A stretch of DNA of 64,000 bases. Origin: Bacteroidales bacterium. Its GTDB lineage: Bacteria > Bacteroidota > Bacteroidia > Bacteroidales > UBA1715. Below are positions 35,171-44,800 of the stretch, one piece after another (the stretch's first letter is position 1; each line of letters begins with the position of its first letter). A program made the translations under genes and the position numbers. The stretch covers positions 33,653 through 97,652 of the forward strand of contig JAITUU010000032.1 of the NCBI GenBank assembly GCA_031286165.1. Reading direction: 5' to 3'. A model generated the notes under the pieces. The model ran no database searches. It had not been told where the DNA came from and worked only from the letters and a program-made list of their open reading frames with translations.

Positions 35171-37545
35171 CCACATTTAAAACAAAATTTGTATCCATAC
35201 TTTCTCAATTTTCCGTTTTTGCCTTCCTTTTTATAGTGTGTGCCGGCATAGTAAGCATTATTACACTGCACTCTACCATATATAGTATATTTGCCTATAC
35301 CTGCGTCTTCGGTTTTTACGCTCTCGCCATGTTACCGCCCTACACCATCCTTGCGTGGTTTTGCAAAATAGCGGCTCGTATTCTACTCTGTGTAATTTTT
35401 TCACTCCTTATTATTGCCGAATGTGCACTCCTTATTTATTTTAAAGAAGCAGGCACACCTATGGGCAGAGAAATCTTTCTTCGCCCCTTTTCCGAAATTT
35501 GGCTCACGGTGCGTGGGTCCTCAAATCTAATGTTCGATGCCGGTTTAATTATTGGCGTTTTCGCCATGTTCGCTCTTATTCCATATTTTTTACAAAAAAT
35601 TTCACTCTTTAAGCATCGCATTGCTATCATTGCATCGCTCCTCTTTTTATGTGTAAGCACCATTGCCAAATTCACTATTTTCAAAAACGATACAACAACC
35701 GTCAAATCGTGGTATTTTCTACAATCACTCCGAGAATCGAGTGAAGATTTTACAATAGACCGCAACACGCAGCGTATAGAAGTAGATAAGGCGATTTTGC
35801 AACAATATATCAACACATACAATCCTTCGGGAAATCCGGAATTTCCGCTCGAACGCTCCACAGAAGATTTTCCCGATGTACTGGGAACTTATTTCAACAA
35901 ATCGCCACAAACTCCCGATGTTGTTATCATTATAGTGGAATCGCTGGGACGGCACTTAATGGGCGCACAGGGCGAAAAAAATGTATTCATGCCATTTTTA
36001 GATTCTTTGGCACATCACGGTTTATATTGGAAAAACTGCATAGCTACAGGCAACAGAACCTTTGCGGCACTACCTGCGGTATTTGCTTCGGCACCGCTTG
36101 GCATACATGGATTTCAATATGGAAAAATGCCGAAACACCATTCCTTGTATTCACTATTGCACACCAACAATTACAAAACTCATTTTTTCTACGGCGGCAG
36201 CCTTATTTTCGATAGTATGCTTGATTTTCTTTCCATACAATATATTGATAATGTATATAATACAGCACCTTTTGTAAAAGAATATCGAAAACAAGAACTT
36301 GCTACTTATTGGGGCATTTTCGACCACGTATTGTTTGAAAACAGCATACAACAAACACAAAAAAACAAAGGAAACCCACAATTCAGCGCATATCTCACTC
36401 TTTCTTCGCACGATGCGTTTTTTAACGAAAATGAAACAATCACAAAGAAATACGAAAAAAAAGCAAAACAATTTTTTTCAAAATTGTCCTCGCACGAAAA
36501 AAAACATTTTCAAGAATTTTATAACACAAATCGACCAGCACCCTTTATGTATGTAGATGATTGTTTGCGTAATTTTGTACAGAATTACTGTATATTGGTG
36601 AATAAAAATACCATCTTTGTAATCGTAGGCGACCACTCTGCCACTATTCTCAAAAATGAATTGGCGGGGCACACAGTACCATTAATAATTTGGTCGCCGC
36701 TACTCAAAACTACTGCACAATTTCCAAATATCACTTCGCAGGCTGCTATTAGCCCATCGCTTGTGGCTTTTTTACACGCCAATTACAATTTACAACTTCC
36801 CCAAAAACTTGCATGGGCAAGCAAGGGCTTAGATACTACGCAAACGTTTAATCCACAAGAAAAACTGTTACTTTTCAACTACAACAAACACGTATCACTC
36901 ATGCTGTATGAGCAATTTCTGTATAACAACGACAATAAAACACTCTTTACAATTAACGAAAATTTAGATTTGCAAGAAGTGCAAAAACCGCAATTATTAC
37001 AAGAACTACAAAACAATTTTACCCTATTCCGCACCATCAATAATTATGTGTATTTCAACAATCAACTTTCGCAAAAATCAGACAACGCAGAACAACAATT
37101 TCGCATTATTTTACAGCAGAAAAATCCGGAAACCATAGTGTGTACCACCCCCAACGAACCACCTTCGAAACAACCGCCACCAATTATGAACCTACTGCCA
37201 AAACAAACTTTTTCAATGACAAAAAATATCATAAAAATTCAGTGCAATATGAACGTAGTGTTCGATAAAATACCTGCCGAATACAATCATACACGACTAA
37301 TAGTTGATTTACGAGGAAATATAAGTAATTTTTGTGATTTAGACCGTCTTGTATTATATATACCCGAAAACGAAATAATTATCGGCAAATCATATAACAT
37401 AACAATGGAAAAAATAATAGACGTGGGCAATAATAAAAATTTCACTCTTTCGCTGCAACTGCAAACACCTACCAATGACGAATTTTGGTCGCCCAACTCT
37501 ATTACCACAACAGTATCGAACGTAACACTAACTGTGTTAGAATAA
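35167..37545 (+). CDS. LTA synthase-like sulfatase family membrane protein
   Basis: 792 residues from the ATG at 35167; the frame upstream belongs to the acyltransferase. About five N-terminal membrane segments (residues 10-185) anchor a periplasmic alkaline-phosphatase-fold domain. Metal site TPDVVIIIVESLGRHLMG and probable nucleophile T in ATGNRTFAALPAVF are visible, as is the later metal motif VIVGDHSATI. Family members transfer phosphoglycerol or phosphoethanolamine. The roughly 200-residue C-terminal extension (after LFNYNKHVSLML) is unusual, and its function is unknown. Confidence 0.85.
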   Translation: MTTFKTKFVSILSQFSVFAFLFIVCAGIVSIITLHSTIYSIFAYTCVFGFYALAMLPPYTILAWFCKIAARILLCVIFSLLIIAECALLIYFKEAGTPMGREIFLRPFSEIWLTVRGSSNLMFDAGLIIGVFAMFALIPYFLQKISLFKHRIAIIASLLFLCVSTIAKFTIFKNDTTTVKSWYFLQSLRESSEDFTIDRNTQRIEVDKAILQQYINTYNPSGNPEFPLERSTEDFPDVLGTYFNKSPQTPDVVIIIVESLGRHLMGAQGEKNVFMPFLDSLAHHGLYWKNCIATGNRTFAALPAVFASAPLGIHGFQYGKMPKHHSLYSLLHTNNYKTHFFYGGSLIFDSMLDFLSIQYIDNVYNTAPFVKEYRKQELATYWGIFDHVLFENSIQQTQKNKGNPQFSAYLTLSSHDAFFNENETITKKYEKKAKQFFSKLSSHEKKHFQEFYNTNRPAPFMYVDDCLRNFVQNYCILVNKNTIFVIVGDHSATILKNELAGHTVPLIIWSPLLKTTAQFPNITSQAAISPSLVAFLHANYNLQLPQKLAWASKGLDTTQTFNPQEKLLLFNYNKHVSLMLYEQFLYNNDNKTLFTINENLDLQEVQKPQLLQELQNNFTLFRTINNYVYFNNQLSQKSDNAEQQFRIILQQKNPETIVCTTPNEPPSKQPPPIMNLLPKQTFSMTKNIIKIQCNMNVVFDKIPAEYNHTRLIVDLRGNISNFCDLDRLVLYIPENEIIIGKSYNITMEKIIDVGNNKNFTLSLQLQTPTNDEFWSPNSITTTVSNVTLTVLE

Positions 37546-37583
37546 ACAAAAAACCGATTTGCACAAAACTGAGCAAATCGGTT
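37546..37583 (-). terminator. Terminator of tpiA
   Basis: An 11-base stem (37552-37562 with 37573-37583; AACCGATTTGC and GCAAATCGGTT) is followed on the minus strand by TTTTTTG. It lies between the convergent sulfatase gene and tpiA. Confidence 0.8.
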
Positions 37584-37606
37584 CAACAAAAATATGAAAA
37601 AACTTC

Positions 37607-38356
37607 TTAGAATGCGTTGATAATTGCATTGAAATCAGCGGCTTTGAGTGATGCACCACCTATCAAACCACCATCAACATCGGGATTTGAAAAAAGTTCT
37701 TGTGCATTTTGCGCATTGCAACTTCCTCCGTAAAGAATTGACGTTCCTTGTGCCACTTCGTTGCCAAATTTTGCTGCAATAGCATCGCGAAGTGCTTTGT
37801 GCATTTCTTGCGCTTGCGCTGTGGTAGCAGTTTTTCCGGTACCGATTGCCCAAATTGGTTCGTATGCTATGATTATTTTTTTGAAATCTTCAACCGAAAG
37901 CGTAAACACTGTTTCTTTCAACTGATTGATTACATAGTCGTTTTGCGTTCCCGCTTCGCGAATAGCCAACGCTTCGCCGCAGCAGTAAATTGGAGTAAGA
38001 TTATTGGCAAGCGCAAGTGCAAGTTTTTTGTTCAAAATCTCACTTGTTTCGCCATAATATTCGCGGCGTTCGCTGTGTCCTAAAATTACGTATTGTGCAC
38101 CGGTAGATGCCACCATTGCGGCAGAAACTTCGCCGGTAAATGCACCTTTTGCTTCGGCTGCGCAGTTTTGTGCTGCTACTGAAATTGCTTTGTTGTTCAC
38201 TATTTTCACCACTTCGGTAATGTGGGTAAATGGCGTTCCAAGCACCACTACTACGTCTTTCGCGCTTACTACATCATTCACTTCTTTTGCTAACGCAACA
38301 CCTTCAGCAACAGTGGTATTACATTTCCAGTTACCTGCAACTACTTTTTTTCTCAT
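37607..38356 (-). CDS. tpiA: Triosephosphate isomerase
   Basis: 249 residues. It interconverts dihydroxyacetone phosphate and glyceraldehyde 3-phosphate. [11 protein letters not shown] (catalytic Asn/Lys), [13 protein letters not shown] (His) and the catalytic loop [20 protein letters not shown] are intact. It is 31 bases downstream of the DoxX-like gene and probably in one operon with it. Confidence 0.98.
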   Translation of the reverse strand: MRKKVVAGNWKCNTTVAEGVALAKEVNDVVSAKDVVVVLGTPFTHITEVVKIVNNKAISVAAQNCAAEAKGAFTGEVSAAMVASTGAQYVILGHSERREYYGETSEILNKKLALALANNLTPIYCCGEALAIREAGTQNDYVINQLKETVFTLSVEDFKKIIIAYEPIWAIGTGKTATTAQAQEMHKALRDAIAAKFGNEVAQGTSILYGGSCNAQNAQELFSNPDVDGGLIGGASLKAADFNAIINAF

Positions 38357-38387
38357 CGTTAATTTAATTTATATATGTTTATTAGTA

Positions 38388-39761
38388 CTAATTTATTTTC
38401 TGTTTTTTTACAAGTTCTTCAAAATATTGTATCGGCGGAATATCGTTGCCGTTCCAATTTGCTATAACCACTCCGTTTTTGAGCAGTACCAATCCCGGAT
38501 TGGCACGCACTATGGTTTTGAGTGCAATATCATCGGCATTTAAAAATTCATAGCGTGCACCGCTTGCCTCGCGAAATTTTTCCACATCGGATTCTAAACT
38601 TGCGGTAAGTCCGTAGAATGCGAAATTCTGCGTTTGAGTCCAATCATACAAGGCATTGATAAGCATTGCCGGACGTAAACTGCTTGTGTTTACATTGTAC
38701 TGCACCAGCAAAAACACAAATGACGTATCTTTAATAATATCGCAGGTGTAATCCTGTCCGTCTTTCGATACAAAGAATGGCGAAACTTCAAAGGTCGGAT
38801 GTGCTGCTGCCTGTGGTTCTTCGGTGGTTTTCAACTGCACTTTTTCTTCGCGAATGGGGGCTTCGATGTCTATTTCCCAAATTTCCCAATCGGGGTAATT
38901 TTCGGTAATTTCAAACTCTTTGCGTTCGCCGGTTTGATTATTCACAAACTGTGCAAATTGATACGTTTTTGTGTTTGCCGCAGTTTTTTGGTCGCCGCAA
39001 CTTGCACTTACCAACTGTGTACCTATTTTATAGGGGCGAAAATCAATGGGCGGCAAATGCACCAGCGCATATACCGAAAGTCCGGCACTTGCAAGCACAA
39101 ACACAGCAACTGCAATGTGAGAAAATAGCGGCGTGAGCGAAGGATAGATTTTTTTTCGACAGAAAAACAGCAATACCACCGGCACTAAAATAAACACATT
39201 TTTTACAAAGGTTTGCCAATTGGTGAGAATAAGCGCATCGCCAAAGCAACCGCAATCGTGCACCAATTCTTTGCCGGTAAGATTTTGCTGAAACGCCAAA
39301 TACAGCGTAACAGACGTGAACACCAGCATAAAAATCAAGGCTCCGAGCGATGACAGTTTCGGATATATTTTGAAAACCAAGCACAGCCCCACCACAAGTT
39401 CGGCAGTACTCAAAAGCACCGCGAGAACGATTGCCGCCGGTGCCAAAAATTCCACATTCCACGCCTCAAAATAATCTATAATTTTATAGTTGGAACCCAG
39501 CGGGTCCACTGCTTTTACAAAGCCTGAAAACACAAACAAAATACCGGCAAAAAATCGCGAAATAGAAATTGCATACTTTTTTTGTTCAAAAACAAAAGTC
39601 AATCCCACTGATGCACAGGTAATTATACTCAAAAGCACCCACAATTTTGTCCACGAAGCGTCTTCAAAAACGCCAAAAAACGCCACCTCTACCAGCGACA
39701 CAAGCAGCAACAGCAAACCAATGCCGAAGAGTACATAATTTTTTGTTTGTAGTGATTTCAT
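38388..39761 (-). CDS. DoxX-like membrane protein with thioredoxin-like C-terminus
   Basis: 457 residues. Six or more membrane segments in the first ~250 residues (LFGIGLLLLLVSLVEVAFFG, FFAGILFVFSGFVKAVDPLG) resemble the DoxX/MauE-like family. The C-terminal ~180 residues look like a thioredoxin-fold domain without a CxxC pair (PGLVLLKNGVVIANWNGNDI). The combination is known in Bacteroidota next to DUF1599 and tpiA. A role in membrane redox or quinone chemistry is only an inference. Confidence 0.8.
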   Translation of the reverse strand: MKSLQTKNYVLFGIGLLLLLVSLVEVAFFGVFEDASWTKLWVLLSIITCASVGLTFVFEQKKYAISISRFFAGILFVFSGFVKAVDPLGSNYKIIDYFEAWNVEFLAPAAIVLAVLLSTAELVVGLCLVFKIYPKLSSLGALIFMLVFTSVTLYLAFQQNLTGKELVHDCGCFGDALILTNWQTFVKNVFILVPVVLLFFCRKKIYPSLTPLFSHIAVAVFVLASAGLSVYALVHLPPIDFRPYKIGTQLVSASCGDQKTAANTKTYQFAQFVNNQTGERKEFEITENYPDWEIWEIDIEAPIREEKVQLKTTEEPQAAAHPTFEVSPFFVSKDGQDYTCDIIKDTSFVFLLVQYNVNTSSLRPAMLINALYDWTQTQNFAFYGLTASLESDVEKFREASGARYEFLNADDIALKTIVRANPGLVLLKNGVVIANWNGNDIPPIQYFEELVKKQKIN

Positions 39762-40306
39762 TTTTCAATTACCAATTTTATCAGTGCAAAAATAGCATAA
39801 TTTATCATATCATAGTAATTTGCGTCCACCCCTTCCGAAATTTTTGTAACTCCTTGATTGTCTTCAATTTGTTTGGTTCGGTGAATTTTCATTAAAATCA
39901 AATCGGTGTAGGAACTTGTACGCATACTGCGCCACGCTTCGCCGTAGTCGTGATTTTTATTGAGCATCAACGCAGTAGCAGCATCATAATATTTGGCATA
40001 TAGGGTCATGGTTTCTTGTTTTGCCATTTCTATGGGTGCATGTTCGCCAATTTCCAACTGAATTAAACCCATAATGCCGTAATTTACTATGGCAATAAAT
40101 TCAGGTACAATACCTTCGTCCACCTTCGTAAACCCATTTTTTTCAATACTTTGAATGCGTTGCGCTTTTATAAAAATTTGGTCGGTAATCGACTCCGGAC
40201 GCATAATGCGCCACGCAGTGCCGTAGTCATCGTATTTTTTCTCGAAAATATCGAAACACAGTTTTTTTACTTCCGCAAATTGTGCTTTGGTTAATTCCAT
40301 TGCCAT
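39758..40306 (-). CDS. DUF1599 protein with an internal duplication
   Basis: 182 residues made of two similar halves. KKYDDYGTAWRIMRPESITD in the first corresponds to NKNHDYGEAWRSMRTSSYTD in the second, and IVNYGIMGLIQL to MINYAIFALIKL. Metal-like D/E/H/Y residues repeat in both, but the function is unknown. It overlaps the start of the DoxX-like gene by four bases. A TACTTTTG promoter box lies at 40324-40331. Confidence 0.9.
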   Translation of the reverse strand: MAMELTKAQFAEVKKLCFDIFEKKYDDYGTAWRIMRPESITDQIFIKAQRIQSIEKNGFTKVDEGIVPEFIAIVNYGIMGLIQLEIGEHAPIEMAKQETMTLYAKYYDAATALMLNKNHDYGEAWRSMRTSSYTDLILMKIHRTKQIEDNQGVTKISEGVDANYYDMINYAIFALIKLVIEK

Positions 40307-40411
40307 AAAAATCGTATTTTTGCCAAAAGTAATAAAATATTGGCAATATTATAAACGGTATTTCTAAAAATTGCATTTTTCTTTTTTTAGAAACGATTCT
40401 TGAAAAAACTT

Positions 40412-41200
40412 ATGTTCACTCATTTACACAAACAGCCCGTAGTAATGGGCATACTCAATTGCACGCCCGATTCGTTTTTCGATGGCGGCACGCGCACTTC
40501 GCTCGATGCACACGTGGCGCATTGTGCCCGCATGATAGCCGAAGGTGCTGCAATTATCGACATTGGCGGATATTCCACCCGACCCGGCTACGCCGAAATT
40601 TCGGAAGAAGAAGAACTGCGCCGCCTGCTGCCGGTGGTGCGTGCCGTGCGCAAAAATTTTCCCGACATCGCAATTTCTATCGACACCTTTCGCTCAGGCA
40701 TTGTGCGTAGCGTGTATGCCGAAATCGGCACAATAATAGTAAACGATATTTCGGGCGGTGAATACGACAGCGAAATGTTGGAAACCTGCGGCAAACTCGC
40801 GCTACCCTATATTTGTATGCACTTGCAAGATGTTACACAAAGCACTGATTTTATGAGCGATATGCAGGATTTTTTTGCGCAAAAAAATGCAGTAGCGCAG
40901 CAATACAACATTCCGCAACTACTATTAGACCCCGGATTTGGATTTGGAAAAACCATAGCACAACAATACGAACTTTTGCGCCGCATGAACGAATTTGCTC
41001 ACTTCAATTTGCCTATTCTTGCAGGACTTTCGCGTAAATCTATGATTTGGAAAACTTTGCACTGCACTCCGCAGGAAGCACTCAACGGCACCACAATTCT
41101 TAATACGCTGGCACTGAGCAAAGGAGCAGCAATTTTGCGTGTGCACGATGTAAAACAAGCAATGGAATGTGTGCGCTTGTTAGGGTTTTTTGCGAGTTAA
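40412..41200 (+). CDS. folP: Dihydropteroate synthase
   Basis: 262 residues from the ATG at 40412; an in-frame TTG at 40400 is a less likely start. It joins p-aminobenzoate to hydroxymethyl dihydropterin diphosphate in folate synthesis and is the sulfonamide target. MGILNCTPDSFFDGG, IIDIGGYSTRPG, ISIDTFRSGI, VNDISGG, LLDPGFGFGKT and LAGLSRKSM are the family motifs. Divergent from the DUF1599 gene. Confidence 0.96.
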   Translation: MFTHLHKQPVVMGILNCTPDSFFDGGTRTSLDAHVAHCARMIAEGAAIIDIGGYSTRPGYAEISEEEELRRLLPVVRAVRKNFPDIAISIDTFRSGIVRSVYAEIGTIIVNDISGGEYDSEMLETCGKLALPYICMHLQDVTQSTDFMSDMQDFFAQKNAVAQQYNIPQLLLDPGFGFGKTIAQQYELLRRMNEFAHFNLPILAGLSRKSMIWKTLHCTPQEALNGTTILNTLALSKGAAILRVHDVKQAMECVRLLGFFAS

Positions 41201-41236
41201 TTTTCTTATGGAAAGATACCTGTGTTCAAATTTATT

Positions 41237-41244
41237 CGTACATT
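41237..41244 (+). promoter_or_regulatory. Promoter -7 box of the large surface protein
   Basis: TACATTTG fits TAnnTTTG and lies 42 bases before the ATG at 41287. No clear -33 element. Confidence 0.45.
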
Positions 41245-41286
41245 TGGACAATTTTTATACAGTATGTTTTTTAGAAAAATTTTGAT

Positions 41287-44200
41287 ATGAATTCGTTTTT
41301 TCACAAAATTACACTCACCTGCGTTACGCTGGCAATTTCAGCGGTAGCGTTGGCACTTCCATCGTGGAACAGAGTGGATTACACTGCAACTATGGCTTTT
41401 ATTGGCGAAGTGAGAATCAATCAGTACGATGCCTCGTTTCCGCACACAGTGCAAGAAAATGACTATATAGGAGCCTTTGTGGGCAATGAGTGCCGCATGG
41501 TGGCAAAAGTGGTGCGCTACAATTCCGCACTCTATGTGTCGAGTGTTATTCATGGCGGCGATTTGTTTGCGGCTGCCAATTCCGGCGAAATTCTGGAATT
41601 TAAACTTTGGGACGCCGCTACCAACAGCGAAGTGCCGGCACAAATCAAAGGAACCCTCCTTTCTATTCCCAATAGCGAAATTTTGACTTATATAATAGGT
41701 AAACCAAACGAAAATGTCGGCGCGGAACAAATCAGCGTGGCAGGAAAATCTCTGCAACCCGCTTTTTCAAACGCGCAAAAAAATTACGAAATTCAATACG
41801 AAGCAGGTGCTGCACTCCCTACTCTTGCCAATATTTCGGTAGTGCTTACCGACACTCGCGCAACATACAGCGTTACACTTCCTACAAACTTCGAGAGCGA
41901 TAACAAAATTATTGTTACCGTAACCGCCGAAGACGGCACTACACAATCGACATTTACCATTACCTGCAATCAATCGAGTTGTACCACTCCTGCACCGGCG
42001 ATTGCAAGTACTACCATAAACCTATGCGTAGGTGCACCTACACAATCATTGAGCGCGAGCGGTACAAATTTGAAATGGTACGATGGCTCTACACTCTTGG
42101 CTTCTGCACCCACAATTTCTACCGCAACGCCAAGTTCAAAAACATATTCCGTAACACAAACCACTACTTGCGAAAGTTCACCGGCGCAAATTGCAGTTAC
42201 CGTGCACCAACTTCCTACGGTTTCTATTTCCGCTGCAAAATCAGAAGTATTGAGCACCGAAACATCGCTTGCACTTACCCTCGTTCCTACCACCGGCGGA
42301 ACATTGAGCGGCAGCACCGGCGTAGTAGGATTGACCTTTGACCCACGCAAATCAACACTTGGTTCGCAAACCTTAACCTATTCCTACACCGATGCACATT
42401 CGTGTTCAAATACCGCCACAACTACGTTTGTAGTAAAAAATGGCAGCGTAGCATCGCCTACCATAGACAATACGGTGGTAAATGTGTTGGTAAACGACCC
42501 ATCGCCAGTATTGAATGCCAACGCCGGCGGCACTATTACATGGTACGATGAAAATAAAAACAAAATCGGCGAAGGCTCTTCTTTTCCTACCAACATTAAC
42601 ACCGGCAGCGAAGGCACGTACACCTACTACGTGTCGAGCACTGTGGAAGGCGTAGAAAGCGAGTTGATAGAAATCAATATCTATGTTTCAAATTGCAGCA
42701 CTCCTGCACCGGTGGTGAGCAATGTGAATTTGTGCGTGGGCAATCCTTCGCGCACACTCAGCGCGAGCGGAAATAATTTGAAATGGTATCATGGCGAAAC
42801 TCTCTTAACCGCTGCGCCCACTATTACCACCACAACACCCACCACAGCAACGTATTTTGTAACACAAACAAGCAGTTGCGAAAGTGCCAAAGCCCGCATA
42901 GACGTGGTGGTAAGTGCACTGCCAACGGTTTCTATTGCATCTGCAAAAACCGAAGTATTGAGTACCGAAACATCGCTTACTCTCACCCTCACTCCTGCCA
43001 CCGGCGGAACACTGAGCGGCAGCACCGGCGTTTCAGGATTGAATTTCTACCCAAATCTTTCTACACTCGGTTCGCAAACTTTAACCTATTCCTACACCGA
43101 TGCAAATGGGTGTTCAAATACCGCCACAACTACTATTCTTGTGAAAAACGGCGTGGTTACTCCACCGGTGCTTTCGCAATCGTACTACACCATACTCATA
43201 GGCGGCACAGTACCCACAATTACTGCACAAGGTTCAAACGTAACATGGCTTGATGCCGCAGGCAATGTGGTAGGCAGCGGAACTTCGTTTATTCCCACAA
43301 TTTCTACCGCCACCGCCGGAACTTACACATTCAGCGTAATCAACACCAATGCAGATGGCGTGAAAAGCACAGCAGTAACTGTTACCATAGTGGTACAAGC
43401 CTGCACCACTCAAGCACCGGCAATTAGCATAGCCAACGTAAAAGTATGCGAAGGTGCGCTCAGCCCCGATTTAACACAGTATGTATTTGGAATGAACGTA
43501 CAATGGTTCGATGGCAGCACGCTTTTAACCGCTGCTCCTATTACCAACACTGCACTTACCGGCACAAAAACCTATTACGTAACACAAACCGAAGAGTGCG
43601 AAAGTCCTCGTGCAGCAATCACCGTAACCGTATCGGCGAAACCAATAGTTGCCCTCATTACCGGCAAAAACGAAATATGCAGCACCGAAAAACTTTCTGT
43701 GTCCCTACTTCCTGCCACCGGTATTTTTTCGGGACCGGGCACCTTGTCGGGCAATGAATTTACCCCAACAGCAACTGCTATTGGCACACACACTCTGAGT
43801 TACACCGTTACCGATGCCAATCAATGTTCAAATACCGCAACGGCTACGCTTACCATAAAACGCTGCGAAGAAGAAGTAAAACCAACGAAAATACAAGTAG
43901 TTGATAAATCGCCGTTGGCTGTGGGTGAAAAATTCCCCTTGCAAATTCTCTTCACGCCCTCAAATATTACGGCAAACGTAGTGTGGGAAGTAAACAATCC
44001 TTCCATAGCATCTATCAATAGAACTACCGGCGAAATTACCGGCTTGGCAACAGGTGTAGTAAAAGTTACCGCAAAACTCGCAAGCGACCCGTCAATATCG
44101 CACTATCTTACTATATCGGTGGTGCCGCAACCCGTAGTTACCGGAATTTCGGTAAATACAGCCGGCACCGAAGTATATGTAACCTTCTCCGAATGGCTCA

Positions 44201-44676
44201 ATACGCCGAAAACCAATGCCAAACTCGATGTACAAATTTTTGCCGATGCTGTGCAATACACTGTAAAAAAAGTAACGCTCGATAATCAAAAACACAATAT
44301 TTTGGTTGTTTCGCTCAATACGCCTATCAGCAATACAGATAATGTGCACGTGTCGTACAACGGCACATCTATATCTTCGGTGCAAGGTGCGCTGGTACTT
44401 TCGTTTGAACACGGCATTTCTACCGACATCAACGATGTGGGAACTCACCTCTTCAAAGTATATCCTTCGGTAGCGCAATCGGTGTTGAACGTGGAAACTA
44501 CCGCCGAAGTGGAAACTATTATGATAGTGAATACCGCCGGACAAGTAGTGCTTGCTCACGCGGCTACCGCTTCTACTTCGCACATTGAGGTAAGCAATTT
44601 GGCACAAGGAAACTACACTGTGGTGGCATTCGCCAAAAATCGCATAGTAGCTTCGGCGCGTTTTGTGAAAAAATAA
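41287..44676 (+). CDS. Large Ig-repeat surface protein with type IX secretion tail
   Basis: 1129 residues. A signal peptide ends near residue 24 (LAISAVALALPSW). An N-terminal beta-domain (about 25-150) is followed by a cadherin-like beta-sandwich (about 155-230). Three Ig-like units of about 155 to 235 residues follow (starts near 232, 470 and 700). Each carries a Cys, LKWYDGSTLL or an equivalent, CES, and LTYSYTDAHSCSNTATTT. A Big_2-like domain (VVWEVNNPSIASINRTTGEI) and a C-terminal secretion tail (KVYPSVAQSVLNVETTAEVE ... NYTVVAFAKNRIVASARFVK) complete the protein. It should be exported by type IX secretion to the cell surface or medium and act in adhesion. The repeats are also visible in the DNA. 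Confidence 0.88.
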   Translation: MNSFFHKITLTCVTLAISAVALALPSWNRVDYTATMAFIGEVRINQYDASFPHTVQENDYIGAFVGNECRMVAKVVRYNSALYVSSVIHGGDLFAAANSGEILEFKLWDAATNSEVPAQIKGTLLSIPNSEILTYIIGKPNENVGAEQISVAGKSLQPAFSNAQKNYEIQYEAGAALPTLANISVVLTDTRATYSVTLPTNFESDNKIIVTVTAEDGTTQSTFTITCNQSSCTTPAPAIASTTINLCVGAPTQSLSASGTNLKWYDGSTLLASAPTISTATPSSKTYSVTQTTTCESSPAQIAVTVHQLPTVSISAAKSEVLSTETSLALTLVPTTGGTLSGSTGVVGLTFDPRKSTLGSQTLTYSYTDAHSCSNTATTTFVVKNGSVASPTIDNTVVNVLVNDPSPVLNANAGGTITWYDENKNKIGEGSSFPTNINTGSEGTYTYYVSSTVEGVESELIEINIYVSNCSTPAPVVSNVNLCVGNPSRTLSASGNNLKWYHGETLLTAAPTITTTTPTTATYFVTQTSSCESAKARIDVVVSALPTVSIASAKTEVLSTETSLTLTLTPATGGTLSGSTGVSGLNFYPNLSTLGSQTLTYSYTDANGCSNTATTTILVKNGVVTPPVLSQSYYTILIGGTVPTITAQGSNVTWLDAAGNVVGSGTSFIPTISTATAGTYTFSVINTNADGVKSTAVTVTIVVQACTTQAPAISIANVKVCEGALSPDLTQYVFGMNVQWFDGSTLLTAAPITNTALTGTKTYYVTQTEECESPRAAITVTVSAKPIVALITGKNEICSTEKLSVSLLPATGIFSGPGTLSGNEFTPTATAIGTHTLSYTVTDANQCSNTATATLTIKRCEEEVKPTKIQVVDKSPLAVGEKFPLQILFTPSNITANVVWEVNNPSIASINRTTGEITGLATGVVKVTAKLASDPSISHYLTISVVPQPVVTGISVNTAGTEVYVTFSEWLNTPKTNAKLDVQIFADAVQYTVKKVTLDNQKHNILVVSLNTPISNTDNVHVSYNGTSISSVQGALVLSFEHGISTDINDVGTHLFKVYPSVAQSVLNVETTAEVETIMIVNTAGQVVLAHAATASTSHIEVSNLAQGNYTVVAFAKNRIVASARFVKK

Positions 44677-44693
44677 AAAAAAAGCCCCTTCCA

Positions 44694-44720
44694 GCCCTCC
44701 CTTGTGGGGAGGGCTTTTTT
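44694..44720 (+). terminator. Terminator after the Ig-repeat protein
   Basis: Stem GCCCTCCC (44694-44701) / GGGAGGGC (44707-44714) with a TTGTG loop and a six-T tail. Starts 17 bases after the stop codon. Confidence 0.85.
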
Positions 44721-44768
44721 GTTTTTCAACTTTCAATTCCCAACTTTCAATTTTCAACTAAAAAAGCG

Positions 44769-44776
44769 TATTTTTG
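44769..44776 (+). promoter_or_regulatory. Promoter -7 box of the TonB-dependent receptor
   Basis: TATTTTTG fits TAnnTTTG, 24 bases before the ATG at 44801. It overlaps an in-frame TTG (44774), so that TTG is not the start. Confidence 0.5.
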
Positions 44777-44800
44777 CGAAAAATCATTAACCACCTTCGC

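Noticed and set aside
42000..43860. Long spaced repeats considered as a CRISPR-like or tandem array
   Set aside because: The units are hundreds of bases long, in frame, and code for Ig-like domains. There are no short repeats with spacers.
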